Shown here piece by piece: positions 53,658 through 62,884 of a stretch of DNA of 64,000 nucleotides. Source of the stretch: Halopseudomonas yangmingensis (GTDB taxonomy: Bacteria > Pseudomonadota > Gammaproteobacteria > Pseudomonadales > Pseudomonadaceae); assembly GCF_900114825.1 (NCBI RefSeq), contig NZ_FOUI01000001.1:393067-457066 (forward strand), written 5' to 3'. A program made the position numbers and the translations under genes. Every line of letters begins with the position of its first letter. Positions within the stretch are counted from its first letter, which is position 1. The notes below the pieces were generated by a model that was not told where the DNA came from, did no database searches, and saw nothing but the letters and a program-made list of their open reading frames with translations.

Positions 53658-54638
53658 ATGCATGTGGCTTCGGGCCGTTGGCTATACGGTTTTGCCCTGG
53701 CGCTGACTACCGCCGTTTTGTGGGGCGTACTGCCGATCATGCTCAAGGAAGTGTTGCGTGACATGGACGCCTACACCGTGACTTGGTACCGGCTTACCAG
53801 CGCCGGAATGGTGCTGCTGCTCTGGCTGGGCGCGCGTGGACGCCTGCCATCATTGCGTGGACTGTCTGCGGGGTATCGCACCCTGATGGTATTGGCAGTG
53901 CTCGGGTTGGGCAGTAATTATGTGTTGTATCTCATGGCGCTAGACCGGCTGACACCGGGAACCATGCAGCTAATCATCCAGATTGCTCCGGTGATGTTGA
54001 TGCTTGGCAGTCTTCTGGTGTTCCGCGAACGCTTCGGAATAGGCCAGTTGCTTGGCCTGATGATACTGCTGAGCGGCTTTGGTTTGTTCTTCAATCAGCG
54101 ACTGGACGAACTCTTTGGCAGTCTTGGTCAGTACACAATAGGCATATTAATAGCCCTGGCAGCCGCCTTGTGTTGGGCGCTTTACGGCCTTGCGCAGAAA
54201 CAATTGCTCAGTGTCTGGTCGTCGGTGTCGGTAATGATGGTTATCTATCTGGCCTGCAGTGTGCTTATCCTGCCGTTGGCCCAGCCACTACAACTATTTC
54301 AGCTGTCTTCTGTGCAGGTGCTGCTGCTGGCCGGCTGCTGCCTCAATACGCTGGTTGCCTATGGTGCTTTTGCCGAGGCGCTGGTGCATTGGGAGGCCTC
54401 GAGGGTCAGCGCTACTGTGGCGGTGACACCGTTGATGACTTTTGTCATGGTTGCACTGGCTGCATCCGTCTGGCCTGAACATGTGCAGCCCGAGCAACTG
54501 GATATGCTGGCACTGGTCGGGGCCTGTATGGTGGTGGGCGGGTCAGCGCTGATCGCTCTGGCGCCCAGCCTGCTGCAAAATATTCGCAACAGACGCTTGC
54601 GTCGCCTGAGTATGACGCCACCTCCCGCCGGCTCCTGA
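53658..54638 (+). CDS. EamA family (DMT) transporter
   Basis: A 326-aa inner-membrane protein with ten helices in two EamA halves: ALALTTAVLWGVLPIMLKEVL in the first and IALAAALCWALYGLAQKQLL in the second (split within 20 residues each). Drug/metabolite transporters of this type export amino acids or other small molecules; the substrate is unknown. ATG 53658 has TTGGAG upstream. A perfect hairpin CGCCGGCT/AGCCGGCG overlaps its stop codon (54626-54645). Confidence 0.88.
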   Translation: MHVASGRWLYGFALALTTAVLWGVLPIMLKEVLRDMDAYTVTWYRLTSAGMVLLLWLGARGRLPSLRGLSAGYRTLMVLAVLGLGSNYVLYLMALDRLTPGTMQLIIQIAPVMLMLGSLLVFRERFGIGQLLGLMILLSGFGLFFNQRLDELFGSLGQYTIGILIALAAALCWALYGLAQKQLLSVWSSVSVMMVIYLACSVLILPLAQPLQLFQLSSVQVLLLAGCCLNTLVAYGAFAEALVHWEASRVSATVAVTPLMTFVMVALAASVWPEHVQPEQLDMLALVGACMVVGGSALIALAPSLLQNIRNRRLRRLSMTPPPAGS

Positions 54639-54731
54639 GCCGGCGTTGGCCGGCAATGCCGGACAAGGGTTTTCCGCACGGCAGCGGCCTGTCACTATAG
54701 TCACCCCGTTGGCCAGTTGTTGCCCATTGCC

Positions 54732-55286
54732 ATGACCAAACTGCTGTTCTGCCTGTTACCAGTCCTGTGGCTGGCGTCGCCCGCCCATGCCGCGGATACC
54801 GATGCCGCGCAGCGTGCCGCCGCCGAACGTTTTCTGCGGCTGGCGCGTGCCGAGGGTATGACGGCGCCGCTGTATGATCAGGTCGGCCGGCTGATGCATG
54901 CCCGTTTTGCCCAGCTTGGCGGCTCCCTGCAATACGAGGACGTGCTGCGTGACTACCAGCAACAGGCGCGAGCCCTGCTGGATCAGGAGCTGGCCTGGGA
55001 GACACTGCGTGAGCCGTTGATCGAGCTGTACCTGCCGCTGTTTACCACCGAGGAGTTTGAGCAGTTGTCGGCCTTCTATGAGTCCGAGGTGGGGCGCCGG
55101 CTGATGGACAACCTGCAGATGCTCAGCAGCGAGTCGATGGCGCTGGTCAACCAGCGCTGGGAACAGCGGCTGGCGCCGCGCATGCAGGATCTGCTTGAGC
55201 AGATGGCCGATGAGATTGAACAACGGCAGGCGCCTGTGGGCGGTCTGCCTGTTACCCCAGCCCAAGAGTCCCCGGAGCAACCCTGA
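54732..55286 (+). CDS. DUF2059 secreted protein
   Basis: A 184-aa exported protein: signal peptide MTKLLFCLLPVLWLASPAHA, then an all-helical mature domain. The DUF2059 hallmark is LIELYLPLFTTEEFEQLSAF, followed by YESEVGRRLMDNLQML. The function is unknown. A TTG at 54717 is also in frame but would put extra residues before the signal peptide. It overlaps the BolA gene by one base (TGATG). Confidence 0.87.
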   Translation: MTKLLFCLLPVLWLASPAHAADTDAAQRAAAERFLRLARAEGMTAPLYDQVGRLMHARFAQLGGSLQYEDVLRDYQQQARALLDQELAWETLREPLIELYLPLFTTEEFEQLSAFYESEVGRRLMDNLQMLSSESMALVNQRWEQRLAPRMQDLLEQMADEIEQRQAPVGGLPVTPAQESPEQP

Positions 55287-55603
55287 TGAGTACCGTTCAG
55301 CACGCCCTTGAACAGGCCCTGCAAACACTGCAACCCAGCCACCTGCAATTGCTCAATGAAAGCCATATGCACAATGTGCCGCCCGGTTCGGAGTCGCACT
55401 TCAAGGCGGTGCTGGTGAGTGCCCAATTTGATGGGCAGGGCAAGGTGCGCCGGCACCAGGCGGTGTATGCCGCGCTGGGCCCGTTGATGCAGCGCATCCA
55501 CGCGCTGGCGCTGCATACCTACACACCGCAGGAATGGGTCGAGCTCAACCAGGCACCAGACTCGCCAAACTGCATGGGCGGCGGCAAACATCAAGGGGAA
55601 TGA
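55286..55603 (+). CDS. BolA family protein
   Basis: A 105-aa cytosolic protein with the BolA fold: LQLLNESHMHNVPPGSESHF holds the conserved histidine, and VRRHQAVYAALGPLMQRIHA and LALHTYTPQEWVE complete the domain. BolA proteins work with monothiol glutaredoxins in iron-sulfur handling and stress. Sequence is close to classical BolA rather than IbaG. Translationally coupled to the DUF2059 gene. Confidence 0.9.
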   Translation: MSTVQHALEQALQTLQPSHLQLLNESHMHNVPPGSESHFKAVLVSAQFDGQGKVRRHQAVYAALGPLMQRIHALALHTYTPQEWVELNQAPDSPNCMGGGKHQGE

Positions 55604-55688
55604 TCAGCGTTTCCCTAAGCACAGATGGTAGACTTGCCGCCCTGCGCCGGGTCCCCCTGGCGGCATTTTCCGGGTTGTGAGGTAGGTT

Positions 55689-56627
55689 ATGGGCAATACC
55701 GTGGTGGTGGCACTCTACAAGTTCGTCACCCTTGAGGATTACCGCGAGCTGCGTGAGCCGCTGCTGCAATGCATGCTCGACAACCAAGTACGCGGCACCC
55801 TGTTACTGGCCGAGGAGGGTATCAACGGCACCGTTGCCGGCTCGCGCGCCGGAGTCGATGCCTTGCTCGGCTGGATGCGCGCCGACCCCCGGCTGGCGGA
55901 TCTGGACTGGAAGGAATCCTTCTGTGACAAGCCGCCATTCCTGCGCACCAAGGTCAAGCTCAAGCGCGAGATAGTCACCCTCGGCGTTGAGGGTATCAGT
56001 CCGACCCGCCGTGTCGGAAGCTATGTCGAACCGGCCGACTGGAATGCACTGATCAGTGATCCAGACGTGCTGCTGATTGATACCCGTAACGACTACGAGG
56101 TGCGTATCGGCAGCTTTCGTGGCGCGATCGACCCGCAGACCCAGAGCTTTCGCGAGTTTCCGGACTATGTGCGCGAGCACTGCGATCCGGCGCGCCAGCG
56201 CAAGGTGGCGATGTTCTGTACCGGTGGTATTCGCTGCGAAAAGGCCTCCAGCTACATGCTTGAGCAGGGCTTTGACGAGGTCTATCACCTCAAGGGCGGC
56301 GTGCTCGCCTATCTGGAACAGGTGCCTGAGGCGCAGAGCCTGTGGCAGGGTGAATGCTTTGTGTTTGATGAGCGGGTGACGGTCAATCACGATCTGACAC
56401 AGGGCAGCCATGTGATGTGCCATGCCTGTGGTCAACCGGTCAGTGCCGGGCAGCAGCAATCGGCACTTTACCGCCAGGGGCTGAGCTGCCCGCATTGCCA
56501 TGACCGGCTGCCGGAGAAGACCCGTCAGCGCGTACAAGAACGCCAGCAGCAGATCGAGCTGGCACGTCAGCGCAACCAGCCGCGCCCACTGGGGCCGGGC
56601 TCCGGCGAGGCATCCTCCGCCGACTGA
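55689..56627 (+). CDS. trhO: tRNA uridine(34) hydroxylase TrhO (rhodanese domain)
   Basis: A 312-aa cytosolic enzyme (YceA family) that hydroxylates U34 to ho5U in an oxygen-dependent way. The N-terminal acylphosphatase-like domain includes [20 protein letters not shown]. The rhodanese domain (about 115-215) has [15 protein letters not shown] and the active Cys177 in [12 protein letters not shown]. The C-terminal region carries a zinc-like CHACGQ...CPHC pair. It is followed by the DsbA-family gene 13 bp later. Together with mnmC and tusA it makes three wobble-uridine genes in the window, though they are not linked. Confidence 0.93.
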   Translation: MGNTVVVALYKFVTLEDYRELREPLLQCMLDNQVRGTLLLAEEGINGTVAGSRAGVDALLGWMRADPRLADLDWKESFCDKPPFLRTKVKLKREIVTLGVEGISPTRRVGSYVEPADWNALISDPDVLLIDTRNDYEVRIGSFRGAIDPQTQSFREFPDYVREHCDPARQRKVAMFCTGGIRCEKASSYMLEQGFDEVYHLKGGVLAYLEQVPEAQSLWQGECFVFDERVTVNHDLTQGSHVMCHACGQPVSAGQQQSALYRQGLSCPHCHDRLPEKTRQRVQERQQQIELARQRNQPRPLGPGSGEASSAD

Positions 56628-56640
56628 TCGGGAGTCGACC

Positions 56641-57599
<959 letters not shown>

Positions 57600-58985
57600 T
57601 CAACGCTCCCTTAGTGCTTCGGCGCGTGCGCGCAATACCGGTTTCAGTAGGTAGCTGAGGATGCTTTTTTTGCCGGTAATAATGTCGACACTGGCAACCA
57701 TGCCTGGAATGATCAGTAGTGGGTTTTCAGGGGTGCCGAGGTGATTCTGATCGGTGCGCAGGCGAATCAGGTAGTAGCTTTCTCCTTTGTCATCGGCCAC
57801 GGTATCGGCGCTGATGTGCTCCAGCTCGCCCTTCAGTCCCCCGTAAATGGTGAAATCATAGGCAGTGATCTTGATCATGGCTTGCTGGCCGGGATGGAGG
57901 AAGGCGATATCCTGGGGGCGGATACGCGCCTCGAAAAGAAGCGTATCGTCAAGAGGAATGATTTCCACCAGATCGCTGCCAGGCTGGATGACTCCGCCAA
58001 TGGTGTTAACCAGCAGTTGCTGAACTATGCCGTTGACGGGTGAGGTCACCAGTGTGCGGCGGACCCGGTCCTCCAGCGCCAGACCGGATGCTTCGGTCTT
58101 TTCAAGATCAATCCGGGTCTGGCTCAGCTCTGCCAGTGCTTCACCACGGAAACGGTTGCGTACCTCTTCAATACGTTGTTCAACCTCACGCAGGGCGGAT
58201 TCTGCTCGGGGAATGGACAGGGTGACGCTGTCCAGATTGCCGCGGGTTTCGACCTCGGCACGCCGCAGACGAAGCACTTCGACTTCAGAAATGGCACCGT
58301 CAGCCACCAGCGGTGCCGACATGTTGAGTTCCTGGCGTAGCAGTGCCAAGCTGTTGCGGAATTGCTGCTGACGTGATTTCAACTCGTCCAGTTCCTGTTG
58401 GCGCTGCTGACGTTGCTCGTCAAGTATGCTGCGCTCATTGAGCAGTTTGTTGGTGCGAGCCTGATGCAATGCCAGCTCAGCCGCAGCCAGCTCAGGAGCT
58501 TCGCTAATGACCTCATCGGGCATCAGCAACTCCCGCTCTTCCATCTCGGCATTCAGGCGAGCCAGCCGGGCCATTTTGCCCAGTCGCTCAAAACGGCTTT
58601 CCTGGACATTCGAGGCAAAGCGAGTGTCATCAAGGCGTAGCAAAGGGTCGCCTTGATTGATGATCTGGCCTTCACGCACCAGAATTTCCGAAACAATACC
58701 CCCTTCAAGATTTTGGATGCGTTGCAGTTTTCCAGGAGGAATGGCTTTTCCTTGCCCTCGGGTGATTTCTTCCACTTCCGCAAAATTGGCCCATAACAGG
58801 GCGCTCAACACCAGGGCTGCCAGTGCCCAGAGCAGCATCCTTGAGTTACGTGGCGAGTCTTCCAGAATGGCTTCAGTCAGATCAGGCAAGGGGACTTCAG
58901 TCTGCGCAGACTTCCGGCTGGTTTTCAGTTGCACATGACCTGTTGTTGCAGCGGGAGCAGAAGCAGGTTCAGGGGCGCGTGACAT
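57600..58985 (-). CDS. lapC: Type I secretion periplasmic adaptor LapC (HlyD family)
   Basis: A 461-aa membrane-fusion protein. One N-terminal helix (MLLWALAALVLSALLWANF) is followed by a lipoyl/barrel-sandwich half (LQRIQNLEGGIVSEILVREG), a long coiled-coil hairpin (about residues 120-300, rich in Gln, Glu and Arg), the second lipoyl half (VTSPVNGIVQQLLVNTIGGV), and the C-terminal beta barrel ending ILSYLLKPVLRARAEALRER. It bridges the ABC transporter LapB and the outer-membrane LapE. The start overlaps lapB by 17 bp. No terminator separates it from the convergent DUF6122 gene. Confidence 0.92.
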   Translation of the reverse strand: MSRAPEPASAPAATTGHVQLKTSRKSAQTEVPLPDLTEAILEDSPRNSRMLLWALAALVLSALLWANFAEVEEITRGQGKAIPPGKLQRIQNLEGGIVSEILVREGQIINQGDPLLRLDDTRFASNVQESRFERLGKMARLARLNAEMEERELLMPDEVISEAPELAAAELALHQARTNKLLNERSILDEQRQQRQQELDELKSRQQQFRNSLALLRQELNMSAPLVADGAISEVEVLRLRRAEVETRGNLDSVTLSIPRAESALREVEQRIEEVRNRFRGEALAELSQTRIDLEKTEASGLALEDRVRRTLVTSPVNGIVQQLLVNTIGGVIQPGSDLVEIIPLDDTLLFEARIRPQDIAFLHPGQQAMIKITAYDFTIYGGLKGELEHISADTVADDKGESYYLIRLRTDQNHLGTPENPLLIIPGMVASVDIITGKKSILSYLLKPVLRARAEALRER

Positions 58986-61164
58986 TGATTTGTCCTTTTT
59001 TCAGGGCATCCAGAACTTTTTCCTTGGGGCCGTCGGCCACTATCCTGCCGCCATCAATGATTATCAGGCGTTCAACCAGTGACAGCATGGAGGCTCTGTG
59101 TGTCACCAGTAGCAATGTGCTGTTGGCCAGCACTGGTATGAGTTGTCGCTTGAGCCGCTCCTCGCTGCTGTTGTCCATCGAACTGGTTGGCTCGTCGAGC
59201 AGCAATATCGGCGGAGAGAGTAGCAAGGCGCGTGCTACTGCAACTGCCTGTCGCTGTCCTCCTGAAAGACTGAGTCCGCGCTCGCCAACCTGCAGGTCGT
59301 AGCCAAGCGGATGCTGTCGTGCAAACTCACTGACACCTGCCATATCGCATACTTGCTGCAAACGCTCCTCGTCAATATAACGGGCGCCGAGTGTCAGGTT
59401 GTCACGCAGTGTGCCACTGAACAATTGAATTTCCTGGGGTACATAGCCGATGTTGTGGCGGAGATCGGCAACATCCAGTTGCTGTATGTCAATGCCGTCA
59501 ATCAGTAGATGGCCACTGTCCGGCTGATACAGGTTTAGCAGTAGCTTGTGCAGGGTACTTTTGCCTGAACCGCTCCGCCCGATGATGCCTACGCGCTCCC
59601 CCGGCAAGATGTTGAGATTGATATTATCCAGGGCTGGATACAGCTGGCCAGGATAAGTGAAGCAGAGATTTCTTGCTTCAATGGCGCCGTGCAGTTGCTG
59701 GCGCTGGGTTGGCAAGGCATGCTCTTTGCGCTCTTGGGGCATGCCCATCATCTGGTCGGTCGTGCCGACGGTCAGACGAGCCTGCTGGTAGCGGGTCAAC
59801 AGGCTGGCTATTTGCGAGAGTGGAGCCAGCGCGCGACTGTTCAGCAGGTAGCAGGCAATAAGCCCTCCCATGCTGAGATTGCCTTGCATGATCAGATAGA
59901 CACCGCCAACTATTACGGCCACGCCAGATAGCTGCTGGATGAACAGGGTGCTGTTTACGGCCAGTGTCGAAAGCCGGCGGGCACGCATTTCAAGTCGTGC
60001 CAAGGCGCCTATGGTGGTTTCCCAGAGGCGCTGACGTTCACTTTCGGCACCGGTTACCTTGATCAGGTCTATGCCGCCAAGAGTCTCTATCAGCATTGCC
60101 TGGCGTTCACTGGCGAGCTTGAGTGTTTGTCTGATCGTGCGGGACAACGGGCCCTGCAGGAGTAGCCCGATGCCGAGCACCAAGGGGAATGCAAGCAGGG
60201 GTACCCAGACGATGGGGCCGCCGATGAGTCCTATCACCAGCAGAATGAGAAGTGCGAAAGGCAGGTCGATAAGGCTGGTAAGAGTCAGCGAAGTAAGAAA
60301 GTCCCTGAGGTTCTGGAATTCATGAATGTTCTGGGCAAAGCTGCCGACTCTGGCAGGCCTTGCCTTCATGTTCATGCCGGTAATTCGCTCGAATAATGTG
60401 GCAGACAGAATCAGGTCGGTTTTCTTGCCGGCAATATCGATGAAGTGCGAGCGTAATGTTCGCAGAATCAGGTCAAACAACATTGCCAATGCAATGCCGA
60501 TTGCAAGTACCCACAGGGTGGACAGCGCCAGATTGGGAACCACCCGGTCATAGACGTTCATAACAAACAGCGGTGCTGTTAGCGCGAGCAGATTGATCAG
60601 CAAGCTGGCAATCATGGCGTCGGCGTAGAGCCTGCGGGAAAGTTGCAGGGTATCTCGAAACCAATGCCGTGTTCGTGCTATCGGTGATGCACTTTGTCGC
60701 TCGAAACGGTGTCGCGGTTGAGCAAAAAAAGCCTTGCCGCTGTAACTTTCACGCAGCTTCTGTCGTTCGATGGTGCGTGCACCACCACCCGATTCAGCTG
60801 TCAGAATGCGGGCCTTGTCGCCGTCAAGCCAGGCGTCCAGTACAACACAGCGACCGTTTCCCAGCAGCAGAAGAGCCGGTAGCGCCATTTCATCAATGCT
60901 GTCCAGGGGTCTGTCCAGCAATCGCCCCTGCAGGCCCGCGCGGGCAGCCGCACGTGGAAGCAGTTCAACGGCAAGTCGTTGGTTATGCAGCGGCAATCCG
61001 GATGTCAGAATGCCTCGGCTGGTTCGTATCTGGTGAGCCTGGCATAGCACCATCAAGGCATCCAGCAGCGGGTCGTCAAACCGGCTGCGTGGATCCTCGG
61101 GGCGTTGGGGTTCGGTTGCCCTGTCGGGCGTCAGGTCGCCCGACAGGTTTTCAGGTGCAGTCAA
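58969..61164 (-). CDS. lapB: Type I secretion ABC transporter LapB with degenerate C39 domain
   Basis: A 731-aa exporter. Residues about 25-155 form a C39 peptidase-like domain that lacks the catalytic Cys: where DCG-x-A-C is expected the sequence reads HQIRTSRGILTSGLP. Six membrane helices (about 170-450) follow. The nucleotide-binding domain has Walker A GRSGSGKSTLHKLL, signature LSLSGGQRQAVAVAR, Walker B ILLLDEPTSSMD and the switch His in LLVTHRASML. Loss of peptidase activity is typical of transporters for giant RTX adhesins. The start codon is TTG with GGAAGGA upstream, 3 bp after the lapE stop. Confidence 0.93.
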   Translation of the reverse strand: MTAPENLSGDLTPDRATEPQRPEDPRSRFDDPLLDALMVLCQAHQIRTSRGILTSGLPLHNQRLAVELLPRAAARAGLQGRLLDRPLDSIDEMALPALLLLGNGRCVVLDAWLDGDKARILTAESGGGARTIERQKLRESYSGKAFFAQPRHRFERQSASPIARTRHWFRDTLQLSRRLYADAMIASLLINLLALTAPLFVMNVYDRVVPNLALSTLWVLAIGIALAMLFDLILRTLRSHFIDIAGKKTDLILSATLFERITGMNMKARPARVGSFAQNIHEFQNLRDFLTSLTLTSLIDLPFALLILLVIGLIGGPIVWVPLLAFPLVLGIGLLLQGPLSRTIRQTLKLASERQAMLIETLGGIDLIKVTGAESERQRLWETTIGALARLEMRARRLSTLAVNSTLFIQQLSGVAVIVGGVYLIMQGNLSMGGLIACYLLNSRALAPLSQIASLLTRYQQARLTVGTTDQMMGMPQERKEHALPTQRQQLHGAIEARNLCFTYPGQLYPALDNINLNILPGERVGIIGRSGSGKSTLHKLLLNLYQPDSGHLLIDGIDIQQLDVADLRHNIGYVPQEIQLFSGTLRDNLTLGARYIDEERLQQVCDMAGVSEFARQHPLGYDLQVGERGLSLSGGQRQAVAVARALLLSPPILLLDEPTSSMDNSSEERLKRQLIPVLANSTLLLVTHRASMLSLVERLIIIDGGRIVADGPKEKVLDALKKGQINVTRP

Positions 61165-61167
61165 ATT

Positions 61168-62535
61168 TCAGCGTCCTTCCGGTAGGCCGGCTAGCCCGTC
61201 AGAGCCAGACTGTCCGGCAACATGCAAGGGCATTGCCTCTGCAGGAGGAACTATTGACTGACTGCGCAGCAGCTGTCCGGCTACAGCCAATAGTCGATAC
61301 TGCGAGAAGTTCTCGGTAATGCGGATTTCGGTCAGTCGGCGTTGAGCGGTGAAAAGTTCGTTCTCGCTGTCCAGCAAGTCGAGCAGGGTGCGATCACCAA
61401 TATTGAATTGTTGACGGTATGAATCGCGTACACGTACGGTGTAATCCACATACTGTTGTGCAATCGGCACCTGCTGGCGTGCGCTGTCCATGGCATTCCA
61501 GGCCAGTCGCAGCTCCTCTGCAAGCTGGCGCGTGGCGTTGTTGCGAATTTCGATGGCCTGATTTATCTGGTGCGAACTTGACTCCAGTCTGGCTTTGTCA
61601 CGACCTCCGCTAAACAGGTTGTAGCGCATGCGCAGCATTGCCTGCCACTCGTTGTAGTGACCGTTTACACCGTCCAGATCGTTATCGAAATTACGAGACA
61701 GCTCGATGTCGAAGCGTGGATAGAAAGGCGCCTTGGTGGTGGCATATTGCTTCTCGGCTGCCGCGCGGTCTGCTTCTGCTGTCTGGATGATGGGGTTCTG
61801 GTTGATTAGCGTCAGTGCCTGCTCAAGGGATTCCGGCAGCAGATGAGCCACGGTTCCCGGCATCATCAGGTTATCCGGAAGGCGGCCTACCACGCTGAAA
61901 TAGACGGCTTCTGCATCCATCAGGTTGGCCTTTTCCGTTACCAGATTGTTGCGAGCCAGGGCAAGTCGCGCTTCGGCCTGATCCAGATCGGCGGAGCGAC
62001 TGACACCTCGCTCGCTGCGAAGCCGGATCTGGTCGTGGATACGTTGGTGGTTTTGCAGGTTGGCCTCTGCCAGACGAACCATCTCGGTTCGTTTCACCAC
62101 TTCGTGGTAGGCCTCGACGGTATCCAGCGCAATGCGTTCGGCGGTGGTCAGTACGCGAAAAGCGCGGGAGTTTACCGTTGCCTCGTGACGGCGCACCTCA
62201 TTTGGGGTGGCAAAACCGTCAAATACCATCTGGCCGAGTCTGATCTGGCTTTCTCCGCGAGTCAGCCGCTCCCAATGTTTCCCCCCGGCCCGAATCGCCG
62301 GGCTGTCGGTGCCTTCCCTGCCGTAGCCGGCATTCAAGTCAATGCGAGGCAGATAGCCGGCACGGGCTGCTTTCAGATCCTCACCAGCAGCCAGTCGGCT
62401 GCTGGCGCTGGCGCGCAGCTCGGGGTGGCTTTCAAGGGCTGACTGAATGGCTTCGGGCAGTGGTTGCGCCATGGCGTTGAGGCTGAGTGAGGCTGCCAGT
62501 GGGAGTGCAAACAGATATAGCGTTGAAGTGCGCAT
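61168..62535 (-). CDS. lapE: Type I secretion outer-membrane protein LapE (TolC family)
   Basis: A 455-aa outer-membrane channel. The signal peptide MRTSTLYLFALPLAASLSLNAMA leads to two TolC-type repeats of long helices (AIQSALESHPELRASASSRL and ALTLINQNPIIQTAEADRAA). The end, RTLLDLLDSENELFTAQRRL, is the AggA/LapE-type signature. It is the first gene of lapE-lapB-lapC. AGGAGG precedes the ATG; an upstream in-frame extension of 33 codons is not needed. Divergent from the adhesin it presumably exports. Confidence 0.92.
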   Translation of the reverse strand: MRTSTLYLFALPLAASLSLNAMAQPLPEAIQSALESHPELRASASSRLAAGEDLKAARAGYLPRIDLNAGYGREGTDSPAIRAGGKHWERLTRGESQIRLGQMVFDGFATPNEVRRHEATVNSRAFRVLTTAERIALDTVEAYHEVVKRTEMVRLAEANLQNHQRIHDQIRLRSERGVSRSADLDQAEARLALARNNLVTEKANLMDAEAVYFSVVGRLPDNLMMPGTVAHLLPESLEQALTLINQNPIIQTAEADRAAAEKQYATTKAPFYPRFDIELSRNFDNDLDGVNGHYNEWQAMLRMRYNLFSGGRDKARLESSSHQINQAIEIRNNATRQLAEELRLAWNAMDSARQQVPIAQQYVDYTVRVRDSYRQQFNIGDRTLLDLLDSENELFTAQRRLTEIRITENFSQYRLLAVAGQLLRSQSIVPPAEAMPLHVAGQSGSDGLAGLPEGR

Positions 62536-62884
62536 AAAACCTCCTGTGGCGCCCGTGCTTTCCGTGATTTCCGCAGCATACCTAGGGGCTATGCAAGTAT
62601 AGATGCTCTGCGAAGACCGCCAGCTGAGGCGCAATGCTTTTTTGATACTGATCTGTACCTGACTCTTGGGTTAATAGTGCAAAAGTTTCTAAAACCACAT
62701 GAGCGTCACGGTCAATTGTGTAGTACATTTTAAAAAAAGCCAAGATTTCGTCGCTAATGATTTCTTATATTTCCTTGTGACGTTTTTATGGCATTTATTC
62801 GGCGCCAGATTTGGAAGGCCTGCTTTCGCAGCAGGTGGTAACCGGGGTGGCGTCAGGAATTGAACTGTTGACGGGAGAAAGTTC
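62536..62884. other. Intergenic region between lapE and the adhesin gene
   Basis: About 350 bp, AT-rich in the middle with a TTTTAAAAAAAG tract and a small hairpin CCTGC/GCAGG near 62820. It should carry divergent promoters for lapEBC and the adhesin. GTCAATT near 62713 is a possible half of a FleQ-type site, but too weak to call. No gene is seen. Confidence 0.5.

Noticed and set aside
62705..62725. FleQ-type box upstream of the adhesin gene
   Set aside because: Only one half-site (GTCAATT) is present; the second half does not match.
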